Of a DNA stretch of 64,000 nt, positions 35,249 through 43,602 are shown piece by piece. The notes below the pieces were generated by a model, which was not told the DNA's origin, made no database searches, and was given only the letters and a program-made list of their open reading frames with translations. Both the position numbers and the translations under genes were made by a program. Source of the DNA: Tropicimonas marinistellae (lineage in GTDB: Bacteria; Pseudomonadota; Alphaproteobacteria; Rhodobacterales; Rhodobacteraceae); the NCBI RefSeq assembly GCF_001509585.1, contig NZ_LNCI01000003.1, forward strand, positions 186,001 to 250,000, written 5' to 3'. Each line of letters opens with the position of its first letter. Position 1 is the stretch's first letter.

Positions 35249-36412
35249 CTAGTAAGCCTTTCCACGGGCGGAGACCGGCCAAACGGTTTCAACCTTGCCG
35301 TTTCGCACGCCGACATACCAGTCGTGGACATTGGCGGTGGGGTCGCAATGGCCCGGTACCAGCCGCAGCTTCTCGCCGACCGCGAGCACGCCATCGGGGT
35401 CAGAAATCACCCCGTGTTCATCGGAACACTTGATGTATTCCACGTCGTCGCGGCCGAAGATGAACGGCAGACCACTGTCCACCGATTGCGCCTTGAGCCC
35501 CGCGTCGCAGATCGCCTTGTCCGCCTTGGCGTGGCTCATCACCTGGGTGAGAATGAAGAAGGAATTCTCCCACTCGCCCTGGTCGATACGCTTGCCATCC
35601 TTGTCGAGGATGCGGCCGTAGTCGGCGTCCATGAAGGCGTAGGAACCGCACTGAAGCTCGTTGTAGACGCCCGAGTTGGACTCGAAATAGTAGGAGCCGG
35701 TGCCGCCGCCGGAGACCAGTTCGGGTTCCAGCCCGGCTTCGCAAAGCCCGGCCACGGCGTCTTTCACCTGCGCGATGGCGACGTCGAGCTTCTCCTTGCG
35801 CGCCTCGAAGCTGTCGAGGTGCTGCATGGCGCCCTGATAGGCCTGGATGCCGGTGAACTTGAGGTTTGGCGCGGCGTCGATGGCCTTGGCGATCTCGACG
35901 ACGGCCTCGGTGGTGGTCACGCCACAGCGACCGGCGCCGCAATCGATCTCCACGAAACACTCGATCTCGGTGCCGTGTTTTTGCGCCGCGGCGGACAGTT
36001 CGGCCACGTTGTCGATGTCATCGACGCAAACGATGGTGCGCGCCCCGAGCTTGGGGAGCCGCGCCAGCCGGTCGATCTTGGCCGGGTCGCGGACCTGGTT
36101 CGACACCAACACATCCTTGATGCCGCCGCGCGCGAAGACTTCCGCCTCGCTGACCTTCTGGCAGCAGACGCCGACGGCGCCGCCGAGTTTCTCCTGCAGC
36201 TTCGCCACATCGACGGACTTGTGCATCTTTCCGTGCACGCGGTGGCGCATGCCATGCGCCTTGGCATAGTCGCCCATCTTCTTGATGTTGCGTTCCAGCG
36301 CGTCCAGATCGAGCACGAGGCAGGGCGTCTGGATATCGGCCTCGTCCATACCCGGCAGGGCCGGCACGTCGAAACCTACTTCGAGATTGTCGAGATTAAC
36401 GGGTGCGTTCAT
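35249..36412 (-). CDS. bhcC: Beta-hydroxyaspartate aldolase (BhcC)
   Basis: Condenses glycine with glyoxylate to beta-hydroxyaspartate. It is a 387-residue PLP enzyme of the alanine-racemase-fold D-threonine aldolase family. The start TPCLVLDLDALERNI and the PLP segment HRVHGKMHKS (lysine about residue 62) correspond to the family's HxKTHK motif. FVEIDCGAGRCGV, GIQAYQGAMQH and LVSGGGTGSYYF follow, and the metal-binding His and Cys expected near the C-terminus are in LRLVPGHCDPTANVHDW. The assignment as BhcC rather than a general D-threonine aldolase rests on operon context. The spacing to bhcB is 13 bp. Confidence 0.93.
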   Translation of the reverse strand: MNAPVNLDNLEVGFDVPALPGMDEADIQTPCLVLDLDALERNIKKMGDYAKAHGMRHRVHGKMHKSVDVAKLQEKLGGAVGVCCQKVSEAEVFARGGIKDVLVSNQVRDPAKIDRLARLPKLGARTIVCVDDIDNVAELSAAAQKHGTEIECFVEIDCGAGRCGVTTTEAVVEIAKAIDAAPNLKFTGIQAYQGAMQHLDSFEARKEKLDVAIAQVKDAVAGLCEAGLEPELVSGGGTGSYYFESNSGVYNELQCGSYAFMDADYGRILDKDGKRIDQGEWENSFFILTQVMSHAKADKAICDAGLKAQSVDSGLPFIFGRDDVEYIKCSDEHGVISDPDGVLAVGEKLRLVPGHCDPTANVHDWYVGVRNGKVETVWPVSARGKAY

Positions 36413-36425
36413 GGCTGCGGTTCCT

Positions 36426-37394
36426 TCACTGAGTCCAGGGCAGGCGGTCGAGGTCGACATTACCGCCGGTGATGATGACGCCGACGCGCTTGCCGCGGAA
36501 GGCGTCCGGGTTCTTGAGAATGCAGGCCAGCGGCACGGCGCTGGAGGGCTCCATCACCACGCGCAGATGCTTCCATGTCAGCTTCATCGCGTCGATGATT
36601 TCCTGGTCGCTGGCGGTGTAGATCTCGGAGACGTGGTTCGAGACGAAGTGCCAGGTCAGGTCCTTGAGCGGCACCAGCAACCCGTCGGCGATGGTCTTCG
36701 GCGCATCGTCGGCGATGATGTGCCCGGCCTTGAAACTGCGATAGGCGTCGTCGGCCTGCTCCGGCTCCGCCGCGATGACCTGCGTCTCCGGCGCCAGCGT
36801 CGAGAGGGTGAGGCAGGTGCCCGAGACCATGCCGCCGCCGCCGATCGGAGCAACGACGGCATCCAGCCCGTCGGTCTGTTCCATGAACTCCTTGGAGCAG
36901 GTCCCTTGCCCGGCAATCACGCGCGGATCGTTGTAGGGATGCACGAAGTCGCCTCCCGTTTCGGCCTGCACCTTCGCAAAGGTCGCCTCGCGCGAGCTGG
37001 TCGAAGGCTCGCATTCGGTGATCTTGCCGCCATAGCGGCGCACCGTGTCTTTCTTGGCCTGCGGCGCCGTGCGCGGCATGACCACGTTGCAGGGAATGCC
37101 CCGCAGCATGGCCGCATAGCTGAGGCAGGAGGCATGGTTGCCGGAGGAATGCGTCGCCACGCCCTTCTCCGCCTGCGCATCATCCAGTCCGAACACAGCG
37201 TTACTGGCGCCGCGCACCTTGAAGGCGCCCGGCTCCTGGAAGTTCTCGCATTTGAAGAACAGCTCGCAGCCCGCCAGCTCGTTCAAGTAGTCCGAGGTCC
37301 GGACCGGCGTCCGGCGGATATGGGGCTTGATGCGCTCGTGCGCGGCCAGCATGTCCTCGTAGGTCGGGATATACATCGCGGTGTCCTTCATCAT
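36426..37394 (-). CDS. bhcB: Beta-hydroxyaspartate dehydratase (BhcB)
   Basis: Dehydrates beta-hydroxyaspartate to iminosuccinate. It is a 322-residue PLP enzyme of the serine/threonine dehydratase (fold II) family. The PLP lysine is in FQEPGAFKVRGA (about residue 59), the substrate loop in SSGNHASCLSYAA, and the phosphate-binding glycine loop in IGGGGMVSGT. A C-terminal VGVIITGGNVDLDRL closes the protein. The first of two adjacent ATGs is used; it overlaps the bhcA stop by ATGA. Distinction from threonine dehydratase or serine racemase rests on the operon. Confidence 0.94.
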   Translation of the reverse strand: MMKDTAMYIPTYEDMLAAHERIKPHIRRTPVRTSDYLNELAGCELFFKCENFQEPGAFKVRGASNAVFGLDDAQAEKGVATHSSGNHASCLSYAAMLRGIPCNVVMPRTAPQAKKDTVRRYGGKITECEPSTSSREATFAKVQAETGGDFVHPYNDPRVIAGQGTCSKEFMEQTDGLDAVVAPIGGGGMVSGTCLTLSTLAPETQVIAAEPEQADDAYRSFKAGHIIADDAPKTIADGLLVPLKDLTWHFVSNHVSEIYTASDQEIIDAMKLTWKHLRVVMEPSSAVPLACILKNPDAFRGKRVGVIITGGNVDLDRLPWTQ

Positions 37395-38581
37395 GCAGCG
37401 TCTTTCTGCGGCAGGGCGGAATGGGCACGGTAGTATTCCTGCGCCGCGGCAACGCCGGAGCCCAGTGTGATGTCGAGCCCGAGATCGGCCATGCACATCT
37501 CGGCGGTGGCGATCCCTGACAGTGTCATGACATCGGTCAGGCTGCCAAGGTGCCCGATGCGGAAGACCTTGCCCGCAACCTCGCCAAGGCCAACGCCGAA
37601 GGCGACGCCATAGGTGTTGGCCGCATGGGTGACGATATCGGTCGCATTGAACCCGTCGGGCGTGCGGATCGCGCTGACTGTGTCCGAATAGACCTCCGGC
37701 GAGATCGCGCAGAGCTCCAGCCCCCAGGCCCGCACCGCGGCACGAACGCCCTCGGCGATGCGATGGTGACGTGCGAAGACGTTTTCCAGCCCCTCGTCCA
37801 GCAGCATCCGGCAGGCCTCGTTCAACCCGTTCAGCAGACCGACCGCAGGCGTGTAGGGGTAGGCGTTGTTCGCATAGCCCGTCTCCATGTCGCGGATATC
37901 GAAGAAGGTGCGGGGCAGGGTGGCGGAGCCGGTCGCCGCCATCGCCTTCTCGCTGAAGCCGGTGATGGCGAGGCCCGCGGTCAGCATGAAGCCTTTCTGC
38001 GACCCGGTCACGGCGACATCCACGCCCCACGCGTCAAAGCGGAAGTCCATCGAGGCGATGGAGCTGACGCCGTCGACGAACAGCAGAGCCGGGTGACCGG
38101 CGGCGTCCAGCGCGCGGCGCACGGCGGCAATGTCGGACTTCACGCCCGTCGCCGTCTCGTTATGCGTCGCCAGGACGGCCTTGATCTCGTGCCCCTTGTC
38201 CGCGGTCAGGATCTCCTCGTAGCGGTCGGCCGGAAGGCCCGCGCCCCATTGGGCCTCGACGATCTGGACGTCCAGCCCGTGGCGCTGGCACATGTCGATC
38301 CAGCGGTGGGAGAACATGCCGTTGCGCGCCGCCAGAACCTTGTCCCCCGGCGAAAGCGTGTTGGTCAGCGCCGTTTCCCAACCACCGGTGCCGGTGGAGG
38401 GAAAAATGAAGACCTCCGCGCTGTCGCTCTTCAGGACCTTCCGCACACCCTCGCGGGCGGGATGCAGGATCTGGCCAAAGAGCGGCGACCGGTGGTCGAT
38501 CGTCGGCATGTCGCAGGCCTTGCGCAGGCTTTCGGGGATATTGGTCGGCCCCGGGATGAAGACGGGATTCTGAAAGCTCAT
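37391..38581 (-). CDS. bhcA: Aspartate-glyoxylate aminotransferase (BhcA)
   Basis: Transfers the amino group of aspartate to glyoxylate, giving oxaloacetate and the glycine used by BhcC, so it closes the cycle. The 396-residue protein is a class V (SGAT-type) aminotransferase. It starts PVFIPGPTNIPESLRKA, has FPSTGTGGWETALTN, LLFVDGVSSIASMDF, and the PLP lysine at about residue 196 in VTGSQKGFML. The ATG at 38581 follows AAGGAGACCGCC. It is the first gene of bhcABCD, divergent from bhcR. Confidence 0.95.
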   Translation of the reverse strand: MSFQNPVFIPGPTNIPESLRKACDMPTIDHRSPLFGQILHPAREGVRKVLKSDSAEVFIFPSTGTGGWETALTNTLSPGDKVLAARNGMFSHRWIDMCQRHGLDVQIVEAQWGAGLPADRYEEILTADKGHEIKAVLATHNETATGVKSDIAAVRRALDAAGHPALLFVDGVSSIASMDFRFDAWGVDVAVTGSQKGFMLTAGLAITGFSEKAMAATGSATLPRTFFDIRDMETGYANNAYPYTPAVGLLNGLNEACRMLLDEGLENVFARHHRIAEGVRAAVRAWGLELCAISPEVYSDTVSAIRTPDGFNATDIVTHAANTYGVAFGVGLGEVAGKVFRIGHLGSLTDVMTLSGIATAEMCMADLGLDITLGSGVAAAQEYYRAHSALPQKDAA

Positions 38582-38641
38582 GGCGGTCTCCTTGCGTCGT
38601 TGCCGCGACATTATGGCAAGTCGCCCACGATGGAAATTTTT

Positions 38642-38736
38642 TTGAAATCGTTTTTCAAGTGAGGGAGTATGGAGAAAAAAGTATAGTTGTCAGTTGGTTG
38701 TATTTTTCATAATGTGAAATATACTTTCATAGTGTG
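38642..38736. promoter_or_regulatory. bhcA/bhcR divergent promoter with probable BhcR sites
   Basis: Two inverted repeats lie in the 168-bp gap: TTGAAA-N5-TTTCAA (38642-38658) and TTTCA-N5-TGAAA (38705-38719). In addition, the 12-mers TTTCATAATGTG (38705-38716) and TTTCATAGTGTG (38725-38736) are direct repeats 20 bp apart, about two helical turns. The area is strikingly AT-rich. It is the natural place for glyoxylate-responsive BhcR binding; the exact sites are inference. Confidence 0.6.
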
Positions 38737-38749
38737 CGGAAAACATCTT

Positions 38750-39598
38750 ATGGAATCCCGAGAGAATGATCAGCGCCCGCATCGCAAGGCCCGGGGAAGG
38801 CCTCGCAACTGGGTCGACAAGACGGCCCAGAACACGATCAAGTCACTGGATCGCGCAATGGAGGTGTTCGAGTTCCTGAGTGAAGCCCAGGGCATGACGC
38901 TCACCGCGATTTCCGATGAGATGGGGCAATCCCCGGCGACGGTTTATCGAATCCTTGTCACGCTTCAGGGGCGTGGTCTGGTTGGCTTCGATGCCGAGGA
39001 ACAGCTTTGGCACATCGGGCCGCAGGCCTTCGTGATTGGTGCGCGTTTCCTGCGCCGCACCAGCCTCGTCGACCGTGCGCGTCCGATCCTGAGAAAGCTC
39101 ATGGAGGCGACCGGCGAGACGGCGAACCTCGGTACCGAGAAGGAGGGCGCTGTCCTTTTCCTCAGTCAGGTGGAGACGAATGCCAGCATCCGCGCGTTCT
39201 TCCCGCCCGGGACGCTTTCGCCAATGCATGCGTCCGGTATCGGCAAAGCGCTCCTGGCGGAAATGGATTCCGAGCGGCTGGAACGCACGCTGGGCCGGGC
39301 GGAACTCACGATCTTCACGGACCGCACGATCACGGAACGCGCGGCACTACTGGAGGATCTGAAGCAAATCCGCAGTCGGGGGTTTTCCATCGACGACGAG
39401 GAGAAGAACACCGGGATGCGTTGTATCGCGGCGCCGGTCTTCGACATGAACCGCGAAGCCATCGCCGGCATTTCGGTGTCCGGCCCGACAAGCCGCGTCG
39501 ATGGTGGCCAGATCGAACGCCTGAGCCGCCCGGTGATGGAGGCGGCACAGGAACTGACCATCGCAATTGGTGGGCCGGCTACTCGGCCGCCGAGTTGA
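38750..39598 (+). CDS. bhcR: IclR-family regulator of the bhc operon (BhcR)
   Basis: IclR-type regulator of 282 residues, the regulator of the beta-hydroxyaspartate operon by position. The basic N-terminus (RKARGRPRNWVDKTAQNTIKS, given here in part) precedes the winged helix (LTAISDEMGQSPATVYRILVTLQGRGLVGFD, in two segments). The effector domain carries MHASGIGKALLAEMD and FSIDDEEKNTGMRCIAAPVFD. The ATG at 38750 is preferred to 38687 because the upstream part would cover the operator repeats. In Paracoccus the homologous protein senses glyoxylate. Its 3' end overlaps the opposing allE by 20 bp. Confidence 0.92.
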   Translation: MESRENDQRPHRKARGRPRNWVDKTAQNTIKSLDRAMEVFEFLSEAQGMTLTAISDEMGQSPATVYRILVTLQGRGLVGFDAEEQLWHIGPQAFVIGARFLRRTSLVDRARPILRKLMEATGETANLGTEKEGAVLFLSQVETNASIRAFFPPGTLSPMHASGIGKALLAEMDSERLERTLGRAELTIFTDRTITERAALLEDLKQIRSRGFSIDDEEKNTGMRCIAAPVFDMNREAIAGISVSGPTSRVDGGQIERLSRPVMEAAQELTIAIGGPATRPPS

Positions 39599-40448
39599 AC
39601 CGCTGCGGACGGTGAACCGAGGCTGATCCCGAGTTCAACGCCATGTGCCGATTGACGTCCTTGTAGAGCAGGTAGCGGAACTTGCCTGGACCGCCCGCGT
39701 AGCAGGCCTGGGGACAGAACGCGCGCAGCCACATGTAGTCCCCGGCCTCGACTTCGACCCAGTCGTTGTTGAGCCTGTAGACGGCTTTGCCCTCCAGAAC
39801 ATAGAGCCCATGCTCCATGACATGGGTTTCGAGGAACGGGATGACCGCGCCGGGCTCGAAGGTGACGATTGTCACGTGCATGTCGTGACGCATGTCGGCC
39901 GGATCCACAAAACGCGTGGTCGCCCACTTGCCATCGGTGCCGGGCATTGGCGTTGGCGCGATGTCGTTCTCGTTCAGGATCAGCACATCCGGTGCGTCCA
40001 GTCCGTCGACGGCCACGTAGGCCTTGCGAATCCAGTGGAAACGCAGTGTCTCGCTACCACGATTGAAGAGCGTCCATTCCGTTGAGGGCGGAAGGTAGGC
40101 ATAGCCACCGGGCGTCAGAACGTGTTCCGCGCCGTTCACATTCAGCGTTGCCGCACCCTCGACTACGAAAAGCACGCCTTCCGCCGTCGGATCGGTTTCC
40201 GGGCGCTCCGAACCACCGCCCTGCGTCACTTCCATGATGTATTGCGAGAAGGTCTCTGCGAATCCGCTCAAGGGACGGGACAGCACCCAGAGCCGCGTAC
40301 CTGTCCAGAAGGGAAGGTAGCTCGTCACGATATCGCGCATCGTTCTACGGGGGATGACGGCATAGGCCTCCGTGAAGACCGCACGATCGGTCAGGAGCTG
40401 CTCCTGTCCGGGATGGCCTCCTGTCGGAGCGAAGTATCTGGAAGGCAT
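39579..40448 (-). CDS. allE: (S)-ureidoglycine aminohydrolase, bicupin
   Basis: Releases ammonia from ureidoglycine to give ureidoglycolate, the substrate of AllA at 11.7 kb. The 289-residue bicupin has landmarks PSRYFAPTGGHP at the start and VLFVVEGAATLNVNGAEHVL with GGYAYLPPSTEW in the first cupin. The second cupin has VIPFLETHVMEHGLYVLEGK, with the His, Glu and His metal ligands, and ends in FRYLLYKDVNRH. This pattern is that of UGHY/AllE. GAGGAGCCTCT directly precedes the ATG. It is not in the urate cluster but tail-to-tail with bhcR, linking purine breakdown to glyoxylate use. Confidence 0.92.
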   Translation of the reverse strand: MPSRYFAPTGGHPGQEQLLTDRAVFTEAYAVIPRRTMRDIVTSYLPFWTGTRLWVLSRPLSGFAETFSQYIMEVTQGGGSERPETDPTAEGVLFVVEGAATLNVNGAEHVLTPGGYAYLPPSTEWTLFNRGSETLRFHWIRKAYVAVDGLDAPDVLILNENDIAPTPMPGTDGKWATTRFVDPADMRHDMHVTIVTFEPGAVIPFLETHVMEHGLYVLEGKAVYRLNNDWVEVEAGDYMWLRAFCPQACYAGGPGKFRYLLYKDVNRHMALNSGSASVHRPQRFNSAAE

Positions 40449-40863
40449 AGAGGCTCCTCACACAACGGGCGTCAGCAAGACTATGTTCCTGAACGTCAGC
40501 AGCGACCACCTTCAAAGCAAACACAGCTCTTTTCGACAATATTTGAAAGTTGGTCACAGCTTCCCTGAATTTCAATAAATGCTGTTGGGATCTGGCCGAT
40601 TTGTGAGGGTGCCAAGCGGAGCGCAACGTGACCGTCCCGTCCCAGGGGAGGATTTGCCGCGCGCTTCGCCAATGCCAGGAGATGCCGTTGGTAACGATTG
40701 GTGGCGGGCAACTCACACGGGCCAACGCCGGACGGGGACGTTGAGAGGCGCCGTGGAACGCCTGTTCGGTTGGCAGAGAAGCGGGACCCATTCGGTCCTG
40801 AGCTCGTCGGCGGCAACGGTATCGGCATTGAAACCGCCAATTTTGCGACCTAAGACAACCGGC
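40449..40863. other. 415-bp intergenic region between allE and the XRE-cupin regulator
   Basis: Divergent promoter region. The part next to allE (40500-40580) is AT-rich and contains TTGAAA (40543-40548) and TTTCAA (40570-40575), the same half-sites as the bhcR-region inverted repeat but 21 bp apart. From 40579 the frame of the XRE gene is already open, but that part shows no domain and no ribosome-binding site, so I treat it as leader rather than coding. Confidence 0.45.
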
Positions 40864-41499
40864 ATGTCCGATCAATCGCCTCCATCCGACCCCAAGTCGC
40901 TCATTCGAATTGCGCGAGAATCCGGCCAGGACGAGTACGGCGCGCCGCTCGATCTGGGCGAACGGGTGCGCGAATTGCGCAAGGCGCAGGGCTGGACCCT
41001 GGAACAGGCGGCCAGGCAGGCAGGGCTTGCACGCTCCACGTTGTCAAAGATCGAGAACGGGCAGATGTCACCGACCTATGAGGCGCTCAAGAAGCTTGCC
41101 GAAGGGTTGAAGATCTCTGTTCCGCAACTCTTCACGCCGCCGCCGCGGGTGGAGGCAAATGGGCGCATGGTGGTCAATATCGCCGGCGATGGCGCGGCAC
41201 ATGCCACGGCCACCTATGAGCACGAATTGCTGGCAAGCGGCTTGAAGACGAAGAAGATGCTGCCATACCGCGCGCGTATCCGGGCGCGCACGATGGAAGA
41301 ATTCGATGGCTGGGTGCGCCACGAGGGCGAGGAGTTCCTCTTGGTTCTGACCGGGGTCATCCGGCTTTATACGGAGTTCTACGCGCCGGTGGATCTGCGG
41401 CGCGGCGACAGCGCCTATTACGACGCGACCATGGGGCACAATGTGGTGTCTGTCAGTCAGGACGATGCGACGATCCTCTGGGTGACGTCGCTCACCTGA
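40864..41499 (+). CDS. XRE-family regulator with C-terminal cupin sensor
   Basis: Transcription factor of 211 residues. The helix-turn-helix region is LGERVRELRKAQGWTLEQAA followed by LARSTLSKIENGQMSPTYEAL. A cupin domain occupies about residues 130-205 (WVRHEGEEFLLVLTGVIRLY, then RRGDSAYYDATMGHNVVSVS). This HTH-plus-cupin layout is common in regulators of amino acid and small-molecule catabolism. The ATG lacks a strong ribosome-binding site; the frame is open back to 40579. It is divergent from allE and tail-to-tail with the small gene at 41518. Whether it controls allE is not known. Confidence 0.87.
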   Translation: MSDQSPPSDPKSLIRIARESGQDEYGAPLDLGERVRELRKAQGWTLEQAARQAGLARSTLSKIENGQMSPTYEALKKLAEGLKISVPQLFTPPPRVEANGRMVVNIAGDGAAHATATYEHELLASGLKTKKMLPYRARIRARTMEEFDGWVRHEGEEFLLVLTGVIRLYTEFYAPVDLRRGDSAYYDATMGHNVVSVSQDDATILWVTSLT

Positions 41500-41517
41500 C
41501 CGCGAGGAAGGGGCGCC

Positions 41518-41751
41518 TCACTCGGCGGCGCAGGCGAAATGCGCCGGCGTCGCGGCGCCCGGCAAGAGGCGCAACTCCACGGCTTCCAGCCCTTCGGCGA
41601 GTGTCAGGTCATGCGTGTCGGCGATATATTCCGCGAGCAGGTGCTTGTTGCCGCGGAACCGGACAAGGGCCGCTGTGTCGGCGTGGGGAAACATTGCTTC
41701 AAGGCGGTCGAGCTGGCCATGCCAATCCTGCAGAATGTCGCCCCAGGTCAT
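41518..41751 (-). CDS. Small hypothetical protein, 77 residues
   Basis: I do not recognise the family. GGGGAGGATGAG precedes the ATG, a good ribosome-binding site, and codon use looks like that of its neighbours. The protein is soluble, with an amphipathic start (MTWGDILQDWHGQLDRLEAM), a central FRGNKHLLAEYIADTHDLTL and an Ala-rich end. No membrane segment or signal is present. Its stop is 18 bp from the XRE-cupin stop on the other strand. Confidence 0.7.
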   Translation of the reverse strand: MTWGDILQDWHGQLDRLEAMFPHADTAALVRFRGNKHLLAEYIADTHDLTLAEGLEAVELRLLPGAATPAHFACAAE

Positions 41752-41943
41752 CTCATCCTCCCCGCGTTCCTCCGAACTTCCGGTACGTTAACCGATAGAT
41801 GCTGCGTTGCGGAAAAAATCTGCGCTGCAGCGGCGGAGGTAGTCTCCAATACATTGGTGCTGAAAGATTATTTCAGCTCTGTGACGGCCCTCTCATATTC
41901 TTCAATATCAGTCGGTTAGCGCGAACATGAACGCATGGGTGCG

Positions 41944-41968
41944 GCGAATCACTCCAGGGGTGATTCGC
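41944..41968. terminator. Hairpin downstream of the TetR gene
   Basis: Stem GCGAATCACTC / GGGTGATTCGC (11 bp with one T.G pair) with loop CAG, 15 bases beyond the TetR stop. No T-run follows on the minus strand, so terminator function is only likely. The rest of 41752-41982 is AT-richer and probably contains the promoter of the 77-residue gene. Confidence 0.5.
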
Positions 41969-41982
41969 GGTATTGGCCGCTG

Positions 41983-42603
41983 CTAGGCGTCCGGCGGCAG
42001 CAAGCCCAGCCCGCGCAGATAGATGCCGATCCCTGTTTCCAGAAGGTCGTCGGGCGGGAAGGGCGTGCGGCTGCCCGGCGCTCCGCGCGCGTAGAGTTCA
42101 ACGACACCGTGGCTCATGGCCCAGATATGAGCGGATATCATCTGTGGCGGCGGGCGCCGATCGGGGGGAAGCTGCCCCATGAGCCCTTCCGCGGCACGTT
42201 CCAGAACAGCTGCCGCGCGCTCGGCCGCCGCTGCCAGTTCCGGCACGGACTGCATTGAAAGGCCGGCCTCGAACATCGCCTGGTAGTGGCCGGGGTACTT
42301 GCGGGCAAAGGCAAGGTAGGCGCGACCCGTGGCCTCGAAACTCGCCAGCGCGGACGGCTGACCCTTGTCGAAGGCAAACTCCATCAGATCTGCGAAGATC
42401 TCGAAGCCCTGCCGCGCGATTTCACACAGCAGATCCTCACGGCCCTCGAAATGCCGGTAGACGGCCGCCGGTGTAACGCCAGCGGCTTTGGCGGCCTCGG
42501 ATAGGGTGAAGCCCTGCGGCCCCTTGGCCTCGATCAGCCCCAGTGCGGCATCCACCAACGCCTGCCGAAGATTGCCGTGGTGATAGCCGCGCTTCTTAGG
42601 CAT
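41983..42603 (-). CDS. TetR-family regulator
   Basis: TetR-type regulator of 206 residues. The DNA-binding part is GYHHGNLRQALVDAALGLIE, then LSEAAKAAGVTPAAVYRHFE. The C-terminal ligand domain resembles the TetR_C_33/WHG type (ARKYPGHYQAMFEAGLSM, HIWAMSHGVVELYARG). Its ATG overlaps the 3' end of the ppk2 gene by 8 bp, so both are transcribed together. The target is unknown. Confidence 0.9.
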   Translation of the reverse strand: MPKKRGYHHGNLRQALVDAALGLIEAKGPQGFTLSEAAKAAGVTPAAVYRHFEGREDLLCEIARQGFEIFADLMEFAFDKGQPSALASFEATGRAYLAFARKYPGHYQAMFEAGLSMQSVPELAAAAERAAAVLERAAEGLMGQLPPDRRPPPQMISAHIWAMSHGVVELYARGAPGSRTPFPPDDLLETGIGIYLRGLGLLPPDA

Positions 42604-43468
42604 GAATCAGGGCAGGGCCCCCGCAGATCGCGGGATCGAGTTCCCCCACGACCTTCTTTTTCTTGCCTTCGTAGTTGATCTGGCTCAGCACAAGGCGAAT
42701 TGCGGAAACGCGGGCGCGACGCTTGTCGTCGGCGCGGATCACGGTCCAGGGGGCGTAGATCTCGTGGGTCAAGTGCAGCGTCTCGGAGATGGCCTCGGAA
42801 TACTCATCCCAGTAATTTAGGCCGTCGACATCGATTTTGGAGAGCTTCCACTGCTTGAGCGGATCATGTTCGCGCGAAAGCATCCGGTTCAGCTGCTCCG
42901 CCTGACTGATGTTGAGCCAGATCTTGAAGAGGCGGATGCCGTCCTCCACAAGCAGCTTCTCGAAATCGGGCAATTGGCGGAAGAAGGCCTGCCGTTCTTC
43001 GTTCGAACAGAATCCGAAGACCTTCTCCACCACGCCCCGATTGTACCAGGAGCGGTCGAAGAGACAGATCTCGCCGCCCGCAGGCATCTGTTCGACATAG
43101 CGCTGGAAATACCATTGATTGACCTCCCGGCTCGTGGGCTTGGAGAGCGCCACGACGCGGGCCGAGCGGGGATTCATATGCTCCATGAAGCGCTTGATCG
43201 CACCGCCTTTTCCGGCGGTGTCACGTCCTTCGAAAACCACGGCGATGCGTTCGCCGGAGTGTTGCGCCCAGGCCTGCAGCTTCACCAGTTCGATCTGCAA
43301 TTTGTGCAGCGTGTCCTCGTAGAGCTCCTTGTCCATCCGGTCTGGATAGGGGTAGCTGTGATTGAGGATCGGTTTGCCACCGGATGACTTGACGGCTTCC
43401 CTGACGTCTTCTGGGGCCTTTTTCTTGAAGAACTCGCTGATCGCGCCATCGAACGGCAGACTGGACAT
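42596..43468 (-). CDS. ppk2: Polyphosphate kinase 2
   Basis: Transfers phosphate between polyphosphate and nucleoside diphosphates. The 290-residue single-domain protein has Walker A VVFEGRDTAGKGGAIKRF, the Walker B-like ICLFDRSWYNRGVVEKVFGF, and the lid segment LNRMLSREHDPLKQWKLS. C-terminal APWTVIRADDKRRARVSAIR is also conserved in PPK2 class I. The ATG at 43468 is the start consistent with family length; the frame is open to 43573 without support. It is divergent from a methyltransferase gene and precedes tetR in an overlapping pair. Confidence 0.93.
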   Translation of the reverse strand: MSSLPFDGAISEFFKKKAPEDVREAVKSSGGKPILNHSYPYPDRMDKELYEDTLHKLQIELVKLQAWAQHSGERIAVVFEGRDTAGKGGAIKRFMEHMNPRSARVVALSKPTSREVNQWYFQRYVEQMPAGGEICLFDRSWYNRGVVEKVFGFCSNEERQAFFRQLPDFEKLLVEDGIRLFKIWLNISQAEQLNRMLSREHDPLKQWKLSKIDVDGLNYWDEYSEAISETLHLTHEIYAPWTVIRADDKRRARVSAIRLVLSQINYEGKKKKVVGELDPAICGGPALIHA

Positions 43469-43602
43469 GGTGGTTTCCCGTTTTTTTCCAGTATGTCGGC
43501 GGATCGGTGGCAGTTCAATCCATGCAACCGGTAGGTTGTCGTCGGATTGTACTCTGGATGTTACACATTTCACGAGCTTGCCGATACGAAAGGGGGGATC
43601 GC

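Noticed and set aside
40579-40863. N-terminal extension of the XRE-cupin regulator
   Set aside because: The extra 95 residues resemble no domain, and the conserved protein starts near the ATG at 40864.
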